From: Brachionus plicatilis
Taxonomy: Eukaryota; Rotifera; Eurotatoria; Ploima; Brachionidae
Assembly (NCBI GenBank): GCA_010279815.1
Contig: QEOQ01000251.1
Span: 275,432 to 339,431, forward strand
DNA: 64,000 nucleotides
Direction of reading: 5' to 3'
Shown: piece by piece, positions 40,370 to 51,389 of the stretch
Position numbering within the stretch: the stretch's first letter is position 1
Layout: each line of letters begins with the position of its first letter
Translations under genes and position numbers: made by a program
Notes under the pieces: generated by a model
The model's input: only the letters and a program-made list of their open reading frames with translations
Databases searched by the model: none
Told to the model about the DNA's origin: nothing

Positions 40370-41650
40370 CTTTTTAGCTTAATAAAAAAAAATAGTTGCA
40401 AATTTCAACAAGCATAACAAAGTAAAGATTTTTAATTTTGTCTTAATTTTAAATTAATAATTTGGTGAACATTTTTTATTTTATGTGAACTACTTTGGTC
40501 ACAAAATTTGTGAACAGAAAGTTCTTATTTTAGGCAAGAAACTCATGGTCATATTTTTTGGAGAACTTCTGTTCACATTCTCCGCAAGACCCAAAAAATT
40601 TCCAATGTTAAATTAAAGGAAATCCATCAATTGTCTAATAACCAAATTATTAATTTTATTATTTTATTATCTAATGTATAATGAACTTTTTAAAATCAAA
40701 AATTAGGAAAAACAACAATTTTCATTTTTTCTTAGATATTTTTTCTCAATTGTTTTTTAATCGATACAATTATTTGGCCTATAAAAATTTTGTTCTAAAT
40801 GCAAAAAATTTAAAAAAAAATATAAAAATAATTTTGAATTCTTGTCGTTAATTAAATAAAAAAAATACTGAATTTTAATTTTTTAAATTACAATTTATTT
40901 TAATAGTTTACATCATTAAGAAAATCGTTTAAATTTTTTTATTTTTATTTTTAAATCAAATTTACAAGATAAAATTAAAAGAGTATCAACCGAAACTGAG
41001 TTAATAAATATTTTTCTCAAGTTTCAAATTCCTATTTTAAATAAAAAAATACCAGAAAGTGAATTAAGAAAAACTCTAAGTTTTGCACGTCTTTGATAAA
41101 ATACTTTTATACTTTGTTGTAAATTTTTTTTTAATTTCAATTTTTTTATTTTATTTTTATGTTTTGTTTTTTATTTTTTTCTAATTTGCTTGCTTCCTTT
41201 ATTAAATTTTTGTATATCTTTTTAAAATGTCAAAAAATCAATTATTCTCAGATCTTAGATTCTGAAGAAAAGCACTTTAGGTCGAGACGCGTCGATCGTC
41301 TTTTGAAATAATAAATATATATTTTTTTATATACAAAATTATTTTGTATTCGTATTCAATAATTTTTTCTTTAAGTTTTTTACCAATTGTTTTTTAAACG
41401 TTACAATTATTTGGCTTATAAAAATTTTGTTCTAAATGTGAAAAATTTGAAAAATTAAAAAAAATTATTGACATTTAAAAAAAAAAATTATTTCGAATTC
41501 TGGTCGTAAATTAAATAAAAAAAAATATTTAACTTTAATTTAATTTTTATAATAATGATTCTAAAATTCTCTATTAGAAATATATCTATGGTTTTTTCAA
41601 ATTAATTTTATCAATAAAATATATGAAAAAAATTAAAAAATCTTCAAAAA
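40370..41650. repeat. AT-rich stretch with one transposon end
   Basis: 40456-40598 is one end of the GGGTCTTGCGG C2H2-carrying family (TTGTGAACAGAAAG, TCACATTCTCCGCAAGACCC). 41262-41330 has the CTGAAGAA...GGTCGAGACG retroelement-tail motif. The rest is A/T-rich with no supported gene. Confidence 0.5.
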
Positions 41651-42202
41651 ATGAAAAGCGAATATTGTAACAATCAAAGAAGAGTTTCTAAATGTCATAG
41701 TTGCTTTTTGGAGCTTCCACAATGCATTTGTTTGTCTCGTTCGACAATTAACATAAATCAAAAATGCGTATCTTACGATGCCTTTCTAGTATTCACTTCC
41801 TTATTGATCACATACTGGCTATTTGTCAAAAAATTCAATAATTTTTTCCTACCGCTGCCGATCATTAGCAGCTATTTGATGATAAAATGTAAACTCTTTT
41901 CGCCCAACAATTCCATTCTTGTCTCTTTTACTCTCAAGGTATGTAGATTCTTCGTATGCCATTACAAACTGATACTAATGATGCTCTTGCTATCGGCTCT
42001 GTCATCTTTTTTAAATATAAAATTTGCCATTTTACTTTTTGTTCTTATTTTGGTTTACATATTCGCCAAATTTGCAAACAAAACCTCCGACACGGCCAAA
42101 CCACAAGAATTGACCACTTATTCAGAAACCAATACAGAAGAGCCCAAAAAAAGCTCTATCTATATTACAAATGATCGTTTTGTTGATTTTAAAATGCAAT
42201 GA
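41651..42202 (+). CDS. Predicted multi-pass membrane protein, unrecognised
   Basis: A 183-residue intronless frame. The N-terminus is Cys-rich (KCHSCFLELPQCICLS), with C-x2-C and C-x-C pairs. It is followed by hydrophobic segments at about 43-60 (YDAFLVFTSLLITYWLF), 64-78, 105-122 (YKLILMMLLLSALSSFLN) and 124-141 (FAILLFVLILVYIFAKFA). The C-terminal tail is polar (TTYSETNTEEPKKSS). AATAAA follows about 60 bp after the stop. The composition differs from the A/T flanks and supports a real gene. No family is recognised; the Cys pairs could bind metal. Confidence 0.5.
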   Translation: MKSEYCNNQRRVSKCHSCFLELPQCICLSRSTININQKCVSYDAFLVFTSLLITYWLFVKKFNNFFLPLPIISSYLMIKCKLFSPNNSILVSFTLKVCRFFVCHYKLILMMLLLSALSSFLNIKFAILLFVLILVYIFAKFANKTSDTAKPQELTTYSETNTEEPKKSSIYITNDRFVDFKMQ

Positions 42203-43317
42203 GTTTTTTGTTTTTTTTTTTAAGTTTATCTTGTTTAGTTTTAAAATTTTCTTTTCTTCAATAAATATTACATTTTTGTTTGGAAATTGATTATTAAATT
42301 AAAATTTTTTAAAGGGATTTTTAATAAAACTAAGATGACAGTTAAAAAAATTTTTAAATTAAGGTAATTTTTTGATTTCTTTAATCGCTTAGCCTGGCAA
42401 TAGACTTTATTGCGGACATGTTTTTTAAAAATAATTATTTAAAAACTTCACAAAAAATAAAAAATTTAAGTTTTGAAAAATTGTAAGAACCAGGTGGGGC
42501 ACATATTAGGTGACCATAAGCTGGTCACATAAAAAAAATGTTCACCTGTTTAATGCTTAGATTATTTTGAACTCTTATTCTTTTACACTATGATTAAGCT
42601 AAAAAATGTCAAGGTCACATTTTTTTGTGAACAATTGTTCACATTTTCCACTAGACCCGTTGTTTTAGTCTATGAAAAATGATAAAAAATGCAAATATCT
42701 TAGCTTTTTCTAAAAAAAAAACTTAATTATCAGAATATTTAAGTATCAATTCTATTCTTTTATCTTTGAAAAATATTTTTAGTTTAGTTTAAGATAAAAT
42801 TTTAAAATTTAAATAATTTATAAAGAATTTTTTTTCAAATTTTTGACATAGAATTAGCCAAAGACTTGATTTGAAGGGGTTGTGAAATTCATTTCAATTC
42901 GATAGTTTCAATTCAGAAAAATTTGAATAACTAAATGAGAAAATTTAGTTCTATAAAATGCTTAATTATAAGAAAATTTGCCTAGTCCGAAAATACATGT
43001 CTAGAAAAACTCTGCCATATACTTGCACAGTTGATTAAAATACTTTTTAGTGGCGTAAAAAATGCAGAAAAATGCAGAGTTTTTGCAGACATGTATTTTC
43101 GTACTAAGCCGCTTAGTCCGAAAATATATGTTACGGTCTATTTGGAAAAGTTACGGTCTAATTAGAAAAAAACCAAAAAAAAAAGATTAACAAGGTCTTA
43201 AGAGTTATTAATGCATTTCCAAATTTTCTTGATTGGTACATAAGTTCGATTTACACATTTTAAATGGAAAAAACAATGGGGCAATATTAAACCGTCATTA
43301 TTTTTAATGGAAATCGT
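42203..43317. repeat. AT-rich stretch with one transposon end
   Basis: 42494-42658 carries the right end of the GGTCTAGTGG subfamily (ATGTTCACCTG, AACAATTGTTCACATTTTCC, ACTAGACC). The rest has no supported gene. AAAATGCAGAGTTTTTGCAG near 43070 resembles repeats elsewhere but has no partner here. Confidence 0.5.
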
Positions 43318-43806
43318 CACTATGAGCTAAGACATCTTAAATACGAACAAAGACTAGCCAAGTTGGAACTAACCACCTTAAAAGTGAGACGAGAAAGAGG
43401 CGACCTTATAGAGTTTTTTAAGATCACGAATGATTTTAGCTCGGTAGTTTGGCATAACCAGACTTTGAAAAGCAACTCACTGACAAGCGAAGGTCCAGCC
43501 GGTGGCATTCGAGGTCATCAGCACAGGATGACTAAGCAGCTCACCAAGACAAAACAACGAGACAATTTTCTGACAAATAGAGTAGTCAACAGTTGGAATG
43601 AGCTGCCTGACGAATTAATCAACGCGCAATCGAAAAATTGCTTTAAAAACCAGCTGAATAATTATTTAAAAATGAAATAACGGCAAATACATTAGCTTTT
43701 GTAACTATTATGGTATGTAAAAACCAGACAGCTACCATAGCAAGGCTACGTCTAGCCTTGCTCCGCAAGTTTCCTGCTGTAGCTTAAATTATTATAATTA
43801 TTATTA
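43318..43806 (+). mobile_element. 5'-truncated LINE related to the 6.4-9.5 kb element
   Basis: The frame reads HYELRHLKYEQRLAKLELTT, VRRERGDLIEFFKITNDF and FLTNRVVNSWNELPDELIN. These align with the last 110 residues of the 6371-9424 polyprotein (KERLEILKLTTLEERRKRGD, TSWNELPSEVTNAQ). The 3' UTR contains the stem AAGGCTACGTCTAGCCTTG and ends in (ATT)n. The divergence shows a different subfamily. Confidence 0.8.
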
Positions 43807-43991
43807 TTATTATTAACATTTATAAAAAAAAAAACATGCATTCTTTAAATAATGATACTCGATCAGACAATAGATAACATAGTCAAATTAATTATTGATC
43901 AATCAATTTATTTAAAAGCTAACTTTAAATATGGATATCGATTTTAATTATAGAAATATTAACCTAAAAATAGAACATATCACTATTAGAC

Positions 43992-44370
43992 GAACAGTAC
44001 CGAACTGAACGGTTCGGCCGCTGGTTCGGCTGGTTCGGTTCGGTACTGTTCGGCTGGTACGGTTCGGCGCCGTTTATGGTACGGTTCGGTTCGGTCGCTG
44101 GTTCGGCTGGTTCGGTACGGTTCGGTTCAGCTGATGGTTCAGTTCAGTACGGTTCGGCTGGTTCGGTTCGGTTCGGTACGGTTCGGCGCCGTTTATGGTA
44201 CGGTTCGGTTCGGTTCGGCCGCTGGTTCGGCTGGTTCGGTACGGTTCGGCTGATGGTTCGGTTGGTTCGGTACGGTTCGGCTGATGGTTCGGTTGGTTCG
44301 GTACGGTTCGGCTGATGGTTCGGTTCGGTACAGTTCGGCTGGTACGGCTGGTTCGGTTCGGTTCCGAACT
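43992..44370. repeat. GGTTCGGT/GGTACGG tandem array
   Basis: About 380 bp made of GGTTCGG, GGTACGG and GCTGGTTCGG words. Larger units show: a 31-bp unit (GTTCGGTACGGTTCGGCTGA plus TGGTTCGGTTG) repeats at about 44236-44330, and GGCGCCGTTTATGGTACGG recurs 119 bp apart (44066 and 44185). The orientation flips at both edges (ACCGAACTGAAC at the left, TTCCGAACT at the right). It is a strong GC island. Frames through it code Gly-Ser-Val-Arg-Phe repeats, which I regard as by-products. Confidence 0.85.
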
Positions 44371-46082
44371 AAATAAATATATTTCAAAAAAATGTAATCA
44401 ACTTCTGATTCTTGTTATCCAACGTACTACAGCGATGATGATACATCGAGTGATGCAAGTGAAATCGAAGAGCATCGCTTGCATCTTGGCTCAATAATTG
44501 CTTGATTTTCTTTTTGCTAATTAAACTTTTTTATAAACCACCATCTCTTTTATTTTTGTATTTCTTTAATTATCAATTTAATAAATTTTGATCACTAATA
44601 AAATTCTTTCTTGCGTAATGTTCAATTATTTGTTTTCTTATTCTATAATTAGTCATCTTTATAAAATTGGTACTTTAAGCTATTTATTTTGGTTTAACTT
44701 TTATTAATAATAGTTAGGTTTTTATTATAAATAGTGATGATTTAAAGAAAAATTAGTGATTGTATTTTTTATAAAAAAGTCACGATTTTTTTTTTTAAAT
44801 AGTGACGATTTCCATTTAAAATAGTGATAATTTTTAGTGATGTTTTCAATAAAAAATAATGATGATTTACATTAAAATTAGTGATAAATATTGATTAAAT
44901 TTAGTGACGATTTCTATTAAAAATAGTGATAGTTTAAATACCACACAAAAACAATTACAAGTAAGAAATCTACTTAATTTTACTTATGTTTTGTACATAT
45001 TTTACAACTTAATTAAATTTTGCTAATCTCTTTTTTTTGTGTCTATGATGCTTAATTCATTCAAATAAATAAATAATTTGTCACCAAAAGTGCGCATATC
45101 AGAAGTTTAGCTTAGTACGGCTTGAATCGGATTTTTTTATTCTTATAATTAAAATTTGAGTTAATTTTTTTTTCATAAATTACGAAATTTTTTAAAATAA
45201 TTTTTTATAATAACTTTTTATATTCTCCTTTTTTTATTTTTTTTTATACTTGTCCATGGGACTTTAATTTTAATATACAATAATAATAATAAATAATAAT
45301 AATAAATCTAGAATCACAATTAGCAGAACAAATGTTACAAGACTTAAAATTATTTAAAAAAAGACTTAATCTTGTTTTCTAACATTAAAATCAGAAAAAA
45401 AGTTATAGAAAAAATTTAATTACTTTTATATTTATTTCATTTAATTTTTAAATTATTTTTTTATAACTTTTTGACCTATGAGGTGTATACAAGTTTTTTT
45501 GTCAATAAATAATAATAATAATAATAATAACATATTAAATTTGAAATCTTCTTCAAATCTTTACTCAAACACTTATTTTTGTCTTATTTTTATCTTTATA
45601 CTTATTTTTAATTTTTTTTTACATCGCCTTAAAAGCGTCCATTAAAATAAATAAATAAATAATATAGAATTTTTTCCTGATGTAATTGATGTTTTTGTAT
45701 AAAATTTCTCAATACCAAGAATGGTATTTAAATTTTTTCTATAATAAAGTTTAGATTTTTATGGGGTTAAGGGATGAATGAGATTTTACGAGTTGTTATG
45801 GGGGTTAAATGGGTGATTTTTTAGCAAAATAGAGTTAAATAATTATAATTTTGTAAGAAAATTCTCTAGTTATTTTTTATTTAAAGAGCAAAAAAAGTTT
45901 GTCATTTGGAAACAATTTGTTTCTTTTTTAATTTAAATTTCAAATTAACGATAGAATCGAGTAATTAAGTTTTTAGCCAAAATTATTTTTAAACAAAATT
46001 TATTTTGACCCGGTATTCCGGTTTTAGGTGTTAGTAATTAATCTTAAAAGGTTGTCATATTCATTTTTCTCTTCAACTACAG
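44371..46082. other. AT-rich stretch with short LINE-type tails
   Basis: 44403-44503 has a short acidic frame (TYYSDDDTSSDASEIEEHRL) without a start. Poly-A/T 3' tails with short direct repeats stand at 45500-45530 ((AAT)n) and 45640-45660 ((AAAT)n). Each follows a GC-rich stem-like word, as in the LINE tails elsewhere in the window. No gene supported. Confidence 0.4.
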
Positions 46083-46268
46083 GCACAAAAAATTAATCAA
46101 ATATTAAAACTTCAACGGAATGCAAACATTTACGATCTTGAGCATTTTCAACATTATCGAAGTATCCTAGAATTTATTAAAATTAATAAAGCTGAACCAA
46201 AGAAATGTCCAATTAAATTGAAAATAAATCTTTTTCCCAGTTTCATTCTTTTTTCTAAAATTAATTAA
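46083..46268 (+). other. Candidate coding exon, unrecognised
   Basis: A CAACTACAG acceptor is followed by 61 open codons (AQKINQILKLQRNANIYDLE, HFQHYRSILEFIKINKAEPK) ending in TAA. It looks like real helical protein sequence. No upstream exon could be attached. Family unknown. Confidence 0.25.
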
Positions 46269-46439
46269 ATAAATAAATGATATAAATTTAAAAGTTAATT
46301 TTTGCTAAAGATTTCCTGATTTCTTTGAATCCTCTTGAATTTCAAATAAAATCCACCGAGTAATGGACAACTTTTTGTGTTCTTCAATTTTACAATTATC
46401 ATTTTTTGATTATTATTTTATTCCTACTATGTGTACTTT

Positions 46440-47030
46440 TCTATTATTCAACTTTTTAATTTATTAACTTTTTCAACTATTCAACTATTCAATTATTCTT
46501 TTTTTTAACCTTTTCAACTATTCAATTATTCTATTATTCAACTTTTAAATTTTTTTACTTGTACGACTATTCAACTTTTCAATTTTTCTTTTTTTAAACT
46601 CATTCAACTATTCAATTATTCTATTTTTCAACTTTTAAATTTTATAACTTATTCAACTTATTCAACTATTTAAGAAAAAAACCCTCACTCTTTTTGCTCA
46701 ACCGAAATCCCTAAACCAGGGCTACGCCCCGGACCCCTTTAATTTTATCTAAAATTTTGTTAAAAGAAATCAATTTAAAAATAAACCCTAAATTGACAAT
46801 GCGTAAAACGTCTGGCGACGTAAAAAAAGAATATTTGAAAAGTTGAATAATTGAAAAGTTGAATAAATGAAAAGTTGAAAAAATGAAAAGTTGAAAAATT
46901 GAATAATTGAAAATTTGAAAAGTTGAATAAATGAAAAGTTGAAAAAATGGAAAGTTGAAAAATTGAATAGTTGAATAGTTGAATGAGTAATAAAAGAGAA
47001 TAATTGAAAAATCGAAAAGTTGACTAGAAT
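46440..47030. repeat. Inverted pair of TTCAACTATTCAA-type arrays around a GC-rich palindrome
   Basis: 46440-46670 is built from variants of TTCAACTATTCAATTATTC. 46835-47030 is built from the reverse complement (GAAAAGTTGAATAATTG). Between them lies AACCAGGGCTACGCCCCGGA followed by CCCC, a GC-rich inverted repeat in A/T DNA. The whole may form a large hairpin. The frame at 46788-47183 (-) is Phe-rich because of the array. Confidence 0.65.
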
Positions 47031-47784
47031 ATATTTAAGTTGTATAATACAAATTATTGTCCATGAATGAATCCACCAAAGGTCTTCTCTTTCAAATGTA
47101 CCGGTTCTTGGCTCCAATTCTTTACCCTTTGGAAAAATAAATGCAAAGACTAAGACTGAGATCGGGGCCATTCGAATGGACATAAGAATTAAATTTGGTT
47201 ATTCAAATGATATTTGATAAGAACACAATTCAAGACTAAAATAGGACTAAGACCGTGGACCGAACCGTTTGTGGTTCCGGTACCAGATCATTTTAGAAAC
47301 GGTACTTGGACGATCAGATTGTTTTTAACACTCATTCCAAAATGATATTTTAAAAAAGTAAAAAAAAAAGATTTTTTTTACAATTTCTTCTATTTTTCAA
47401 TTTATTTAATTTTTATTAAATTTTGATTTTTTTTGATTTAATTTCATTTAACTTAATTTTAATTTTATTCTATTATGAAAAAGCTTTGGCTTGATACAAA
47501 AACAAATAATAATAAAAAATTGGAAAAAATGTGGTTGCTAATTTTTAGTCGTCAGAAAAAAATTGTAAAAATAAATCTTTGCTTAGTTTATAAATAAATC
47601 AGCTAAATCATTTCTTTTGGAAGTAAAACGAATTAAAGTATAAAATTATTTAAAAAAATTTCTAAAATTTTGATTCAGAAATATTGTTGAAGAAAAAATA
47701 GCACAAAAAATGAAGTCATTAGAATTTTTTATTCAATTTAAACTCTAAATAAAACAAAAAAAAATTTTCAATTCACTTAAAATT
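47031..47784. other. AT-rich stretch, possible LINE tail
   Basis: 47460-47515 (GAAAAAGCTTTGGCTTGATAC, then an A-rich (AAT)n) resembles the 3' tail of the 393-1535 family with more change. The rest has no supported gene. Confidence 0.35.
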
Positions 47785-48230
47785 TTAGTATCCATCATTT
47801 GAAAAAGTGATGCTATTGTAGTCTGCAAATTTTTCTTTAAGTAATTCAACGCTTATTTTGTGATCAGCTAATCCAAAGCCCTATAAAAAAGTTTAATAAA
47901 ATCAAAAAAATTTTTTTTGTCAAACCAAAGAGTATCCATAGACTAGAATCGATTTTTTTTCCGGCTCATGCAAAATTCTACCACCACCTACGCATTCAAT
48001 TGCGACTCTCCTACCCCTATTCGCTTTTTCGAATTCATCTAAAATATCCGCTTAAAAAATTTTAATTAAATTCCTTTTCTTAATTAATTTGATTTTAATA
48101 TTTTACCATGAAACTCAGCCCAGGCATAGCCCCTTACAACATATTTTTCATTCTCGCTAGATTTAACTTTAATAAGAATATATTTGAACCGTCCCGATTC
48201 ATCAATGTCAACATTGGCTATATTGTCCAT
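47785..48230 (-). CDS. PHPT1: PHPT1/Janus 14-kDa phosphohistidine phosphatase
   Basis: Three small exons on the minus strand: 48230-48107, 48050-47926 and 47880-47785. GT-AG introns are 56 and 45 bp, all in frame, giving 114 residues (human PHPT1 has 125). Exon 1: IANVDIDESGRFKYILIKV, YVVRGYAWAEFH. Exon 2: ADILDEFEKANRG, IECVGGGRILHE, ILVYGYS. Exon 3: GLADHKISVELLKEKFADYN, ending FSNDGY. The EFH-ADI junction holds the family's catalytic histidine, and the C-x-GGGRI and YGYS motifs are conserved. The enzyme removes phosphate from phosphohistidine in proteins in the cytosol. It was found by splicing short frames by eye; every conserved block is in order. Confidence 0.9.
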
Positions 48231-48801
48231 TATAGGCTTAATTCTAAATATTTATATTTTTTTAAATATAAAGGTTTTTAATTGTTAAATTAAATCAATT
48301 ATGACTTTATCTGTGTGAACTTTTTTCTGAATTTTTTTTTCTTTACTCACTCATAAGAAGAAATATTTTCGTTTTAATTTAATATTTTCTTTAGAATTTT
48401 GGTATCATGATTTTTTTTTTCAAAAAGTAAAATCAAGAATTGACGCAAAATTAACTCATATCGGCTCTTTTAGAGTGAAAGGAAAAGGAAAATCAAAATG
48501 AATTTCTACTTGAATTAAATAACAAATCAGAAAAATCTGAAGGAAATTTTTTTTTAATTTTTAATTAAAATTTTTTAGTAATTTTTTGTGAGAAAATTCA
48601 GAATTTCAAAAAAAAAAAGCCACAAAGACCTTAACCGTAAAATTTAAAATCTAATTTTTTTTTAAATAATAAAATTATCATTTAGATTTTTTTATGCATT
48701 TTTCTATTAAAAATGATAATAATTATAAAACATCACATTTAATGGTTACGGTAGATAAATACCGAGAGAGAGGGAAAGAGACAAAGAAAGTAAAAAAAAA
48801 T
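48231..48801. other. AT-rich intergenic stretch, nothing supported
   Basis: It lies between two minus-strand genes. It should hold the PHPT1 promoter and the 3' UTR of the methyltransferase gene. No motif stands out. Confidence 0.5.
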
Positions 48802-49482
48802 TTAATTTTTTTTAATAAAATAAATAAAATAAGAAAATGTTGATTGATCATCGATTTCTTTAAAATTAAAATTAATATTCAAACGATCAAGTATGCCATT
48901 GATTCTTAGTTCTGGGTCCTCATCAGTAATTTGAATGAGAAAGCCTAGATTGTCAAGCTTGTCTAAATGATTGTCTATTGAGTCTATTGTCTGTTGAATT
49001 GACTTTTTGGTGTTTGTCTCTTTTAAAAGACTATCAGTGAATCCTTTGTCAATTATGAGGTCGAAGAGGCCGTGTCTATAAGGCAACTTTTTGCAGTCAC
49101 ATTGTACAAAATCAATTGTTTGAGAGTTCGATTTCGATCTAAGTAATTCAAGTGCTTGGTGAGAAAAGTCCGAGCAAATTAAAAAGTTAGCTGATGGCAT
49201 TGAAGATTTCAGCTTGTGGCTGAATTGGGAAGTTCCGCAGCCTACATCGAGTATCAATGATTTATTGACGCTGTCGGTGGCGTTTTCTATGAGGCTAGAA
49301 AGAGAATCATCAAATTGTATCAGCCATTCGAATGTGTCCGTTGAATGTTTGGAATAAAATTTTTGCCAGAATGACTTTTTTGACATGTTGTCAGTCCAGT
49401 CATTGTTAGAAGATGACAAATAGCGTGATTGTTTAAGCTGGATTTTAATTGTTTTTATCAAATTTTGAGCAATTTTTTGCAT
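48802..49482 (-). CDS. CSKMT: CSKMT/METTL12-like mitochondrial protein-lysine methyltransferase
   Basis: A 226-residue intronless frame. The N-terminus is basic and Ser-rich without acids (KIAQNLIKTIKIQLKQSRYL), like a mitochondrial presequence. Then comes FWQKFYSKHSTDTFEWLIQF, the pre-domain seen in the METTL12/EEF1AKMT4/METTL13 group. SAM-binding motif I is LILDVGCGTSQFS; motif II is FLICSDFSHQALELL; then IDFVQCDCKKLPY and FDLIIDKGFTDSLL. The DKGFTDSLL segment is where this group keeps its substrate-binding D-K-G-T-x-D pattern. CSKMT methylates citrate synthase in mitochondria. The short length and presequence favour it over METTL13-like proteins. The exact substrate is inferred. Confidence 0.65.
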   Translation of the reverse strand: MQKIAQNLIKTIKIQLKQSRYLSSSNNDWTDNMSKKSFWQKFYSKHSTDTFEWLIQFDDSLSSLIENATDSVNKSLILDVGCGTSQFSHKLKSSMPSANFLICSDFSHQALELLRSKSNSQTIDFVQCDCKKLPYRHGLFDLIIDKGFTDSLLKETNTKKSIQQTIDSIDNHLDKLDNLGFLIQITDEDPELRINGILDRLNINFNFKEIDDQSTFSYFIYFIKKN

Positions 49483-49722
49483 TTTAATTTTCTTTTAAAA
49501 ATTATCATAACTAAAAAATATTTCAAAATTTATTTTATTTTAAGTCAGTTTAAGGTTATTTTTAAAACAGAATTCTAATTTTAATCTTTTTTTTTTAAAT
49601 AATAAAGGAAAATTAAGGGTTGTGTAATAAATTAAATTAATACGCTAAGTCTGCTTTGAAATTGAAGAAAAATGAGTCAAGGAATTTGAAATACAATTTA
49701 AGAAAGAACATAAATAATATCT

Positions 49723-50032
49723 ATCCACAAATTCAGTAAAAATCTTCACTAATTTAGTAAAAAAAATAACAAAATCAATAAACAATTAACTAATTCAGTT
49801 TATAATATTTATTTCAGAAAAAGAACACAAAAAAAAAAACCTAACAAAAAAAGATGAAAAAAAACTAATTCAATTATATCATAACTTTATTTTAATTTTA
49901 TTCACTAATTAAGTAAAAAAAAATACATAAAAAAAAATAAAAAAATTACCTATTTTTTTTTAGTTATTAATTGTTTATTGATTTTGTTATTTTTTTTTAC
50001 TAAATTAGTGAAGATTTTTACTGAATTTGTGA
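49723..50032. mobile_element. Fold-back MITE, about 310 bp
   Basis: 49723-49793 (CACAAATTCAGTAAAAATCT and TCACTAATTTAGTAAAAAAA) and 49962-50032 are near-perfect reverse complements. The spacer of about 170 bp is A/T-rich without an ORF. Confidence 0.65.
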
Positions 50033-50400
50033 TTTTTTTTTCTAAATTTGTGGTGACGTTTACTGACGTTCTTTAAGGAATAGTGATAATCTGATCGACC
50101 CGCCATCAAAAACAGCAAATGGTGAAAAAACATTTGGATTTTTTTATACCGTATAAAAAAATTTTCATCAGTCTTGCCTAGACTGTGGTCAAGAGATCAA
50201 TACTAAAGTTTGCAATATTCAAGCATTCAATATTCAAAAATATTAATTTGATATTTAAAGATTTTGAAAAAAAATTCAAAAAATTTAACTTAAATATTTC
50301 AATTTTTTACTTTTTTAAATAATTTTATAAACAGAATTTTTTTTAAAATTCTTAAAAGATTTTTAGATCAAACAAACGATGTGTTAATCGGTATTTTATG

Positions 50401-50619
50401 CAGAGTTGTTTAAAAATCATAAGTCTAAAGTCAAGTCCAAGTCCGGACATTTAAATTTTTTTTTTTACTCCTGACTTGGACTTTAATTTTAGAGACACTA
50501 TCTTATTAGGCCACCACATAAACTACCTGGAACACAAAAAAATTTATGTTGTCCGGACTTTTATTTTTAATTTTAAAGTCCGGACTTGGACTTTATTTTG
50601 GGAATTTTAAGCAACTCTG
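50401..50619. mobile_element. CAGAGTTG MITE, about 219 bp
   Basis: The left end is CAGAGTTGTTTAAAAATCAT and the right end (reversed) CAGAGTTGCTTAAAATTCCC. Both arms carry AAGTCCAAGTCCGGAC. Single ends of the family occur at about 35608-35654 and inside both arms of the 16.6-17.6 kb fold-back element. The CAG-start suggests a hAT or CACTA-like group, but no target duplication was resolved. Confidence 0.6.
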
Positions 50620-50711
50620 CTTTTGCACTAGCCTGTTGATTAACCTTGAAATTATTATAAAAATTATTATAAAAATGATCACAAAAATAGATACCTGAGA
50701 ATAATAAATAT

Positions 50712-51340
50712 GGTCTAGTGGAAAATGTGAACAATTGTTCACAAAAAAATGTGACCATGAGTATCAAGTCCAAAATGTGAACATTTTGTTCACAAGATCT
50801 CTGGTCACATATTTGGTGACCAAAATAGATAAATAAAAAAATAAAAAAATTTTTCGAGTCCAGTTTTTATTTTTTGTGAACATTAATTTTAGAATAAAAG
50901 TTTAATTTTAAATGCAAATGAAAAAAAAAGATAAATTCCAATTCCTTTTTTTATTAGTTTTTATGTTTTTTTGCCATATGCAACTTTACACCCTTGATGT
51001 TTTTCATTAATTCTCCACATAAATCACACGGTACAGGGTTTGCATGTTTGCTGAGTGCTGTTTTTGCTACATTCAAAGTTTCTTGAAGAGTAGTAATTTC
51101 AGTCATTGCTTTTTCACGATAATGTATTGCTTTTTCTCCTGCGTTTAGATTTAAACTTTTTTAAATTATTTAATTTTTATTTTTTTAATCTAAAATTTGG
51201 TGAAAATTTTTTTTTATGTGACCAGCTTATGGTCACCAAATATGTGACCAGAGATTATGTGAACATAATGTTCACATTTTGGACTTGATACTCATGGTCA
51301 CATTTTTTTTTGAACAATTGTTCACTTTTTCCACTAGACC
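50712..51340. mobile_element. TIR element with C2H2 fragment, GGTCTAGTGG subfamily
   Basis: The ends GGTCTAGTGGAAAATGTGAA and its reverse complement are near-perfect. The arms contain AACAATTGTTCAC, ATGTGACCATGAGTATCAAG and GGTCACATATTTGGTGACC modules. The finger-coding part lies on the minus strand at about 50970-51118. The layout is the same as 32516-33299, but the ends differ (GGTCTAGTGGA versus GGGTCTTGCGGAGA). Confidence 0.75.
50970..51118 (-). pseudogene. C2H2 zinc-finger coding fragment in the TIR element
   Basis: The minus strand reads ETLNVAKTALSKHANPVPCD, LCGELMKNIKGVKLHMAKKH. It keeps C-x2-C-x12-H-x4-H and differs from the 32990 copy by conservative changes (I/V, I/L, V/A, I/M), which suggests selection on the finger. 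No good start codon is visible, so I list it as a fragment. Confidence 0.5.
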
Positions 51341-51389
51341 CGATAAATTAATTGTTTTATAAAATTTGAAGATATTGTGAAATTCAAAA

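Noticed and set aside
44076..44497. Gly-Ser-Val-Arg-Phe repeat proteins on both strands
   Set aside because: They are a by-product of the GGTTCGGT tandem array, open in several frames at once.
47031..47183. N-terminal part of the minus-strand frame at 46788-47183 as a gene
   Set aside because: The first 45 residues look balanced, but the rest is a Phe-rich translation of the tandem array. No splice partner or family was seen.
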